Below, in pieces: positions 59,963 to 64,000 of a stretch of DNA of 64,000 nt (position 1 is the first letter of the stretch; every line of letters starts with the position of its first letter). The position numbers and the translations under genes are program-made. The stretch is from positions 22,501 to 86,500 of the forward strand of contig WBZZ01001035.1 in assembly GCA_019918135.1 (NCBI GenBank). The letters run 5' to 3'. This DNA is from Paulinella micropora (lineage: Eukaryota > Cercozoa > Imbricatea > Euglyphida > Paulinellidae). The notes beneath the pieces are model-generated. The model had not been told where the DNA came from. It made no database searches and was given only the letters and a program-made list of their open reading frames with translations.

Positions 59963-60374
59963 GCTAGCTCGTCGCGGTATTGGTTGCTCTGCAAAGGGCC
60001 TCCGCGAAGCGACGGGTGGTAAGGAAGGTGGTACGTGTCCTTTCCTATTCACACGACGGCCGTACAGCTCCTGTGCGTGGCTGGGAGCGGGCGAGGGAGG
60101 GGGAGGAGGGGAGAAGCCGGTCGTCTGCGGGAAAGGGGGATGCCAGGGGGGAGAGGCCTGGGTGGGACTCGGGGGGGGGGGGGGGAGAGAGAAGGGGGAA
60201 GGGACAGGTCCGCTCCGCCTCCTCGCCCTTCTTCTCCCCTCCCCTGCTGCAGGCGCTGCCTCCGGGTCTCAAAGGACGGGAGAAAAAAGGGCTAGCACGA
60301 CAGGCAGGCGGGGCCTCAGCACGCGGAGACTAGAGAGACGCCTTCTCCCCCACCCCTTCTTGTCTGCCCTGTCC
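59963..60374. other. divergent spacer
   Basis: Between two divergent genes. It includes a G-run (60,171-60,184), GGGAGAGG blocks and a pyrimidine-rich stretch just before the ATG at 60,375. No gene is supported. Confidence 0.5.
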
Positions 60375-62414
60375 ATGGACGATTTCCGTGTTGTATGGCA
60401 GCAGGCACTGCAGACTGTGCAGAAAGCCGACCTCCGCGGTTCTCAGGGCAGCGTAGGAGCCCATGTGGCTGCAGCCTGGGCTAGGCAAGAGGACTCTAAG
60501 CTACGGAACATGCAGCTAGAGCTACGCATCCGTGCAGATACCAGGGAAGAGTGTGAGAGAATAGAAGAATTTCTGCAGGACCTGGCTCCCTCCGAGTCTG
60601 CAGGGCCCCAGTCGCTGTGGCCCTGCATAACAACCGTCGACATGGACTGTTACCGCGAGGGCCAGCTCCGAGTCCCGGCACAACTCCTGGCCTGGACCAT
60701 CAACGCTACCAACGTGAGACTGCAGAATGTCCAGCTCCGGTACCACGGGCTCTCAGAACTCACTCTAGCGTCTGTGACGAAGCTCCTCTTCAACCAAGTG
60801 CGCATGGTTTCGGACTCTGTCGCAGGGGAAAGAAGGTTCACTCTCTCCTTTCCTAGAACACCGCAATTTCTTAGGCTGTCTAGCTGTGACGGTATCCACG
60901 AGGTCAGGAGTAGCCACGAGGGTGGACAATGGCGGGAGGAGAAAGCGGATCCTGATATCAGACTCCAGCATAGCCCTGCGCTGGAGAGGGTCCACCTCGT
61001 TAGGGCAAGGGTTCGGTACAGGAGTGTGCTGGTGCATGATTGCCAGGCACTACAGAACCTGGTCTTACCTCCAGCCAAGCTCGTTACGGTGTTTGACTGT
61101 CCCAAGGTACAGGAGCTGCTAGTAAAGGCGCCAGAGCCAGGAACACTTAGTGAGGAGAACTTAGAGTGTGAGCTCCGGCTGTCGGGCAACGTGTCTGCGC
61201 TACGCTCAGTGGTTGGCCCCTGGACCGATCGCCTGCTGCTTGAAATCGTAACAGCTAATATGTCCTTGCAGGTGCGGGGTTTTCGTGTCATGACAGTCGA
61301 GAAGGGTTGGGGCGACGTCATCGCGGCCGCCCTAGAACTGGATTGGTTAGCCACGGACTTGCCCGCCTGGTTTCGGCGCGAGCTGAAGTATGACAGTGAA
61401 GAAGGGCTCACTGTTCGAGTCAGGGACCACGGCCTAGCAGTCGACCAAGAGGGAGTGTCTGAGCCGGCCGCCCCGCCTACAGAGCTGCCAGCAGGCGATG
61501 CCGGTCAGAAGGTGCTGGAGACGCTGCGGGACGTGAACTCTCTGTTGTTGTCGTTGCAAGTCGAGCGTTGGCTCTTTGCGGGCGCTCCGTGCTGGCCCAG
61601 CCTGTTCTTGTTCGAGCTGCAGCGCCTGTACGGAATAACTCTGCCCACGTTGCAGAACCGGGCCGTGGACGGGCTCACGCTTTCTGCCGCGCTGACAGCT
61701 CTGCTTGGTCTGCCTAGGCGTTACACTGTGCTCCAACCGTCCGGGTCGCTTTACTTGCGCGCTAAGCTGCGCCTGCTCTGTGCGCAGGGCGTCCTGACCG
61801 GCCAGCAGCGGATGGCGCTGGAAAAAGAGGGGGAGCCATATCCACGCGGACTGCAGTTTAGGCGAGTGGTGACAGAAGCCCTGGAAAACACAGACTTGCT
61901 TCGCCTAGCCTGCGCTGAGCTACGGCAACGATTGACCCAGTGCGACTGCCCCGAGGCTAACCATGAGCTTCAACGGGCCTCGGCCTGGCTTAATCCAGAC
62001 ACAGTCGAGAACTTGGTCCAGGCGGAGTACAGCGGCGGGCGCAGCCAGCTGCTAGCCTTCTGGCGGGAGGGAGCCTGGCTGTTGGCAGCGGCCTTTGCGC
62101 CAACGGGACCAGAGCAGGCTATCAGGTGGCGCTGGGGGGTGCTCCAGTTGCTAGAAAAGAGGTTCCAGCGGAGGTTCCGGCAGGCGCCTGACCTGCCACA
62201 GCTGCCTAGCGTTGCGGACGACCCAGACACAGACCTGTGTGTTTGGAACTGGTGGTACACGCCTCCAGCTAAAGTACCAGCGGAAGTGGAGCTGGCTCTG
62301 CTTTGCTGCCTCGAGACTCTGTGGCCCATTGACCATGACGCCCAAGCGGTCTGGCAGCTCGCGAACGGCGCGATTGCCAAGCACGGACAAGATCAGACAC
62401 CAAACTCAAGCTAA
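60375..62414 (+). CDS. leucine-rich-repeat-like protein E with helical C-terminal domain
   Basis: A 679-residue ORF, open throughout, from ATG at 60,375 (MDDFRVVWQQALQTVQKADL). Residues 70-330 hold repeats of the A-D type, though less regular: NATNVRLQNVQLRYHGLSEL, RYRSVLVHDCQALQNLVLPP, KLVTVFDCPKVQELLVKAPE, with Cys in the turn. The C-terminal half (about 380-679) is helical and Trp-rich: LPRRYTVLQPSGSLYLRAKL, LACAELRQRLTQCDCPEANH, WREGAWLLAAAFAPTGPEQA, DLCVWNWWYTPPAKVPAEVE. This second domain is absent from A-D. GC content is lower than in neighbours. Function unknown. AATAAA lies about 90 bp after the stop. Confidence 0.7.
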   Translation: MDDFRVVWQQALQTVQKADLRGSQGSVGAHVAAAWARQEDSKLRNMQLELRIRADTREECERIEEFLQDLAPSESAGPQSLWPCITTVDMDCYREGQLRVPAQLLAWTINATNVRLQNVQLRYHGLSELTLASVTKLLFNQVRMVSDSVAGERRFTLSFPRTPQFLRLSSCDGIHEVRSSHEGGQWREEKADPDIRLQHSPALERVHLVRARVRYRSVLVHDCQALQNLVLPPAKLVTVFDCPKVQELLVKAPEPGTLSEENLECELRLSGNVSALRSVVGPWTDRLLLEIVTANMSLQVRGFRVMTVEKGWGDVIAAALELDWLATDLPAWFRRELKYDSEEGLTVRVRDHGLAVDQEGVSEPAAPPTELPAGDAGQKVLETLRDVNSLLLSLQVERWLFAGAPCWPSLFLFELQRLYGITLPTLQNRAVDGLTLSAALTALLGLPRRYTVLQPSGSLYLRAKLRLLCAQGVLTGQQRMALEKEGEPYPRGLQFRRVVTEALENTDLLRLACAELRQRLTQCDCPEANHELQRASAWLNPDTVENLVQAEYSGGRSQLLAFWREGAWLLAAAFAPTGPEQAIRWRWGVLQLLEKRFQRRFRQAPDLPQLPSVADDPDTDLCVWNWWYTPPAKVPAEVELALLCCLETLWPIDHDAQAVWQLANGAIAKHGQDQTPNSS

Positions 62415-62504
62415 GGTAGCACAGCCCCGGAATGGCACTCGCGCTTGGCACTCAGCCGGCAGACACTAGAACGAGAGAGACAGAAAATCCGTAAATAGCT
62501 TTTT

Positions 62505-62510
62505 AATAAA
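62505..62510 (+). terminator. AATAAA polyadenylation signal
   Basis: AATAAA in CTTTTTAATAAATTCC, about 90 bp after gene E. Confidence 0.7.
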
Positions 62511-62570
62511 TTCCTGGCTAGAAACAAGAGCCTACGTGTTTGTTCAATCTAGCTGCTGTTTGTCTTGTGC

Positions 62571-62572
<2 letters not shown>

Positions 62573-62627
<55 letters not shown>

Positions 62628-62650
62628 AAGAAAGAAAAAGAGAAAGAAAC
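62573..62650. repeat. (GA)n / (GAAA)n microsatellite
   Basis: About 50 bp of GA repeats followed by AAAG units, between convergent genes. Confidence 0.95.
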
Positions 62651-62674
62651 AGAGTCACGTCGTCGTCGTCAGGC

Positions 62675-64000
62675 CTACTCCTCCTCATCCAGCGGCTCCG
62701 GCTCGATCTCTTCGACTTCCTCCACTTCCTCCCCGTCGTCTGCCTCCGCGTTCGCCGGCGGCGCGGGTGCCGGGCCCAGGTGGACCGACAGCGCGAACAG
62801 TTGTGCCCGGCCTTGGTCGGTGTGTTGCTGCGCGTCGACGCACTGCAGTCCCGTCCACGAGGCCCGCCCGTCCACGACCAGCTCGAAGCGCTCGCTGCCG
62901 GGCCGGTCCCACCAACGCTGCAGCCACTCGGTGCAGCGCCGCTCCGAGGCGAAGCACTGGCACATGTCGGGTGCCCACGCCAGAGACTCCACTTCGTGCT
63001 GTTCGGCCGAGGTGCGCAGGACCTGGCGAGAGTGCGCCGCGAAGCAGGCCAGGCCGCTGGGCCGGTACGAGCTCCTGCGCCAGGTGCCGGGCAGCGCCCC
63101 CTTGGTGTCCAGGGGCTGGCCCGCCAGGGTGTAGCTCAGCCCGCCCCGGTAGGCCGTGATCGAGCACTCCGGCGCACCAGTCCCAAAGGCGTTGGGCAGC
63201 AGGGCCAGCCGGGCCTGGGCCGGGCCGGGGGCTGCCTCGGCCGCCCTCTGCACGCTCTCGGGCCGCCAGGCCAGAAGGGCCGACGTAGCGGGGTCCACGC
63301 AGACAGCCCGGGCCAGGGCCTGCAGCGCTCGGCCCGCCTCGGTCACCAGCTCGGAGCTCTGCAGTCCGGTGGGGCGTTCGGTCGGCGCCAGGCACACGGG
63401 CAGGTACAGGCGCCCCCGGGCCGTGTCCTCCAGCAAGCGCAGTTCCGTCGTCTGGGTCTGTGGCTCGGCCCGGCCAGTGCGCGACAAGCTAAAGCACCGG
63501 CGCTCCGGGCCGCCGAGGCCGGAGCCCAGCAGCGGTAAGCTGGCTAGGCGGCGGGCCCGGCTCACGGGATCTACTTGCAGCAACGAGGCGCCACGCCCGG
63601 CCGTGCGCTTGGCCTGGAGCACCGGGGTCAGCGCCAGGGGCAGGGCCTCCAACGCCAGCGTGTACAGCTCGGTCACGGGCACGCTCAGGCTCTGGCCGGT
63701 GGCCGCCCACAGCCTAGCAAAGCTGTACAACACGCACAGCAGGCGCTGCCGGGCCACCAGGTCCGCGCCGAAGCCGAGCACGCGGTGCTGCAGCTGCTTG
63801 AGGGTGTCCACCACCGGCAGGAGCCCCTTGCGCTGGCGGAAGTTGCTGATGGCCTCGACGCTGCACACCACCGCCGTCGCCTGCGTAGCCATCGCCGCCA
63901 CGTACAGGCACCCGTAGAACTGCCGGCTGCGCACCAGCGCCTTGGCCTGCGCCGCCGGCAACGACGTACCCAGGGGCCTGGGCTTCCAACGCGTCTCGGT
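62675..64000 (-). CDS. unassigned protein with acidic C-terminal tail, runs off window
   Basis: An open frame of at least 440 residues that continues past position 64,000, so the start is not seen. Visible parts: LVRSRQFYGCLYVAAMATQA, RQRKGLLPVVDTLKQLQHRV, a region with RRCFSLSRTGRAEPQTQTTE and RLYLPVCLAPTERPTGLQSS, FGTGAPECSITAYRGGLSYT, ERFELVVDGRASWTGLQCVD, and the tail EADDGEEVEEVEEIEPEPLD then EEE. The mixture of strands and helices looks like a globular protein with an acidic C-terminal tail. No family is recognised. It is open in a single frame across the visible part. Confidence 0.6.
   Translation of the reverse strand, partial: TETRWKPRPLGTSLPAAQAKALVRSRQFYGCLYVAAMATQATAVVCSVEAISNFRQRKGLLPVVDTLKQLQHRVLGFGADLVARQRLLCVLYSFARLWAATGQSLSVPVTELYTLALEALPLALTPVLQAKRTAGRGASLLQVDPVSRARRLASLPLLGSGLGGPERRCFSLSRTGRAEPQTQTTELRLLEDTARGRLYLPVCLAPTERPTGLQSSELVTEAGRALQALARAVCVDPATSALLAWRPESVQRAAEAAPGPAQARLALLPNAFGTGAPECSITAYRGGLSYTLAGQPLDTKGALPGTWRRSSYRPSGLACFAAHSRQVLRTSAEQHEVESLAWAPDMCQCFASERRCTEWLQRWWDRPGSERFELVVDGRASWTGLQCVDAQQHTDQGRAQLFALSVHLGPAPAPPANAEADDGEEVEEVEEIEPEPLDEEE

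Noticed and set aside
12895-64000. Herpesvirus or mirusvirus assignment of the GC-rich block
   Set aside because: Only the primase points that way. No HK97-type capsid, portal, terminase or gB-like gene can be recognised, so no family is claimed.
12895-64000. Ordinary spliced host genes explaining the frame changes
   Set aside because: Frame changes occur within motifs and without convincing GT...AG boundaries or intron-like composition, although the RRM gene without a start could have an upstream exon.

Overview
The window joins two unlike pieces of DNA. Positions 1 to about 12,890 are AT-rich and hold a broken Polinton / Polinton-like virus (PLV) element. Positions about 12,895 to 64,000 are strongly GC-rich, gene-dense, apparently intronless and full of G/C homopolymer runs between genes. 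AATAAA signals, a TATA box and C2H2 fingers, RRM, USP, Sel1 and BspA-type domains all point to a eukaryotic setting. There are no ribosome-binding sites, operons or tRNAs. I cannot name the host.

PLV part (left edge not seen). On the + strand: a protein-primed family B DNA polymerase locus (about 780-4324) and two small DUF3820-like ORFs (4470-5270). On the - strand: a fibre-like protein, double-jelly-roll major capsid protein, penton protein, adenain-like protease, coiled-coil proteins, two small basic proteins (one resembling adenovirus pX) and a packaging ATPase. No integrase is visible. The element is broken at roughly ten or more points. Four capsid-side genes end at a perfect or near-perfect inverted repeat, and two of these hairpins share a conserved loop on unrelated stems.

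GC-rich part. About 25 loci lie on both strands, many convergent. Recognisable ones are an 11-finger C2H2 protein fused to a restriction-endonuclease-like domain; an archaeo-eukaryotic primase of the UL52/PrimPol type; a very large secreted/membrane protein; two secreted PKD-like + BspA (DUF285) proteins; a five-member family of cysteine-bearing leucine-rich-repeat-like proteins; a possible DH-PH RhoGEF; a near-identical 1.15-kb tandem gene duplication; a zinc-ribbon/PD-(D/E)XK nuclease; a probable seven-helix membrane protein; a second zinc-finger gene; a USP-type deubiquitinase; a Sel1-repeat protein; and a two-RRM protein. A 0.8-kb minisatellite fills 57.3-58.1 kb.

The mix of a viral-style primase, host-like regulators (ubiquitin, Rho, RNA binding), secreted repeat proteins and paralogue expansion is what a large nuclear or nucleocytoplasmic DNA virus, free or endogenous, would look like. 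No capsid, terminase or DNA polymerase gene is visible in the GC-rich part, so this is an inference. About half of its loci are open in one frame and half are not, which fits mild decay or indels at homopolymers. Because it may be an old virus copy, breaks are only counted roughly here. The AT/GC boundary falls at the 5' side of the zinc-finger/nuclease gene, which has no start codon of its own in GC-rich sequence.
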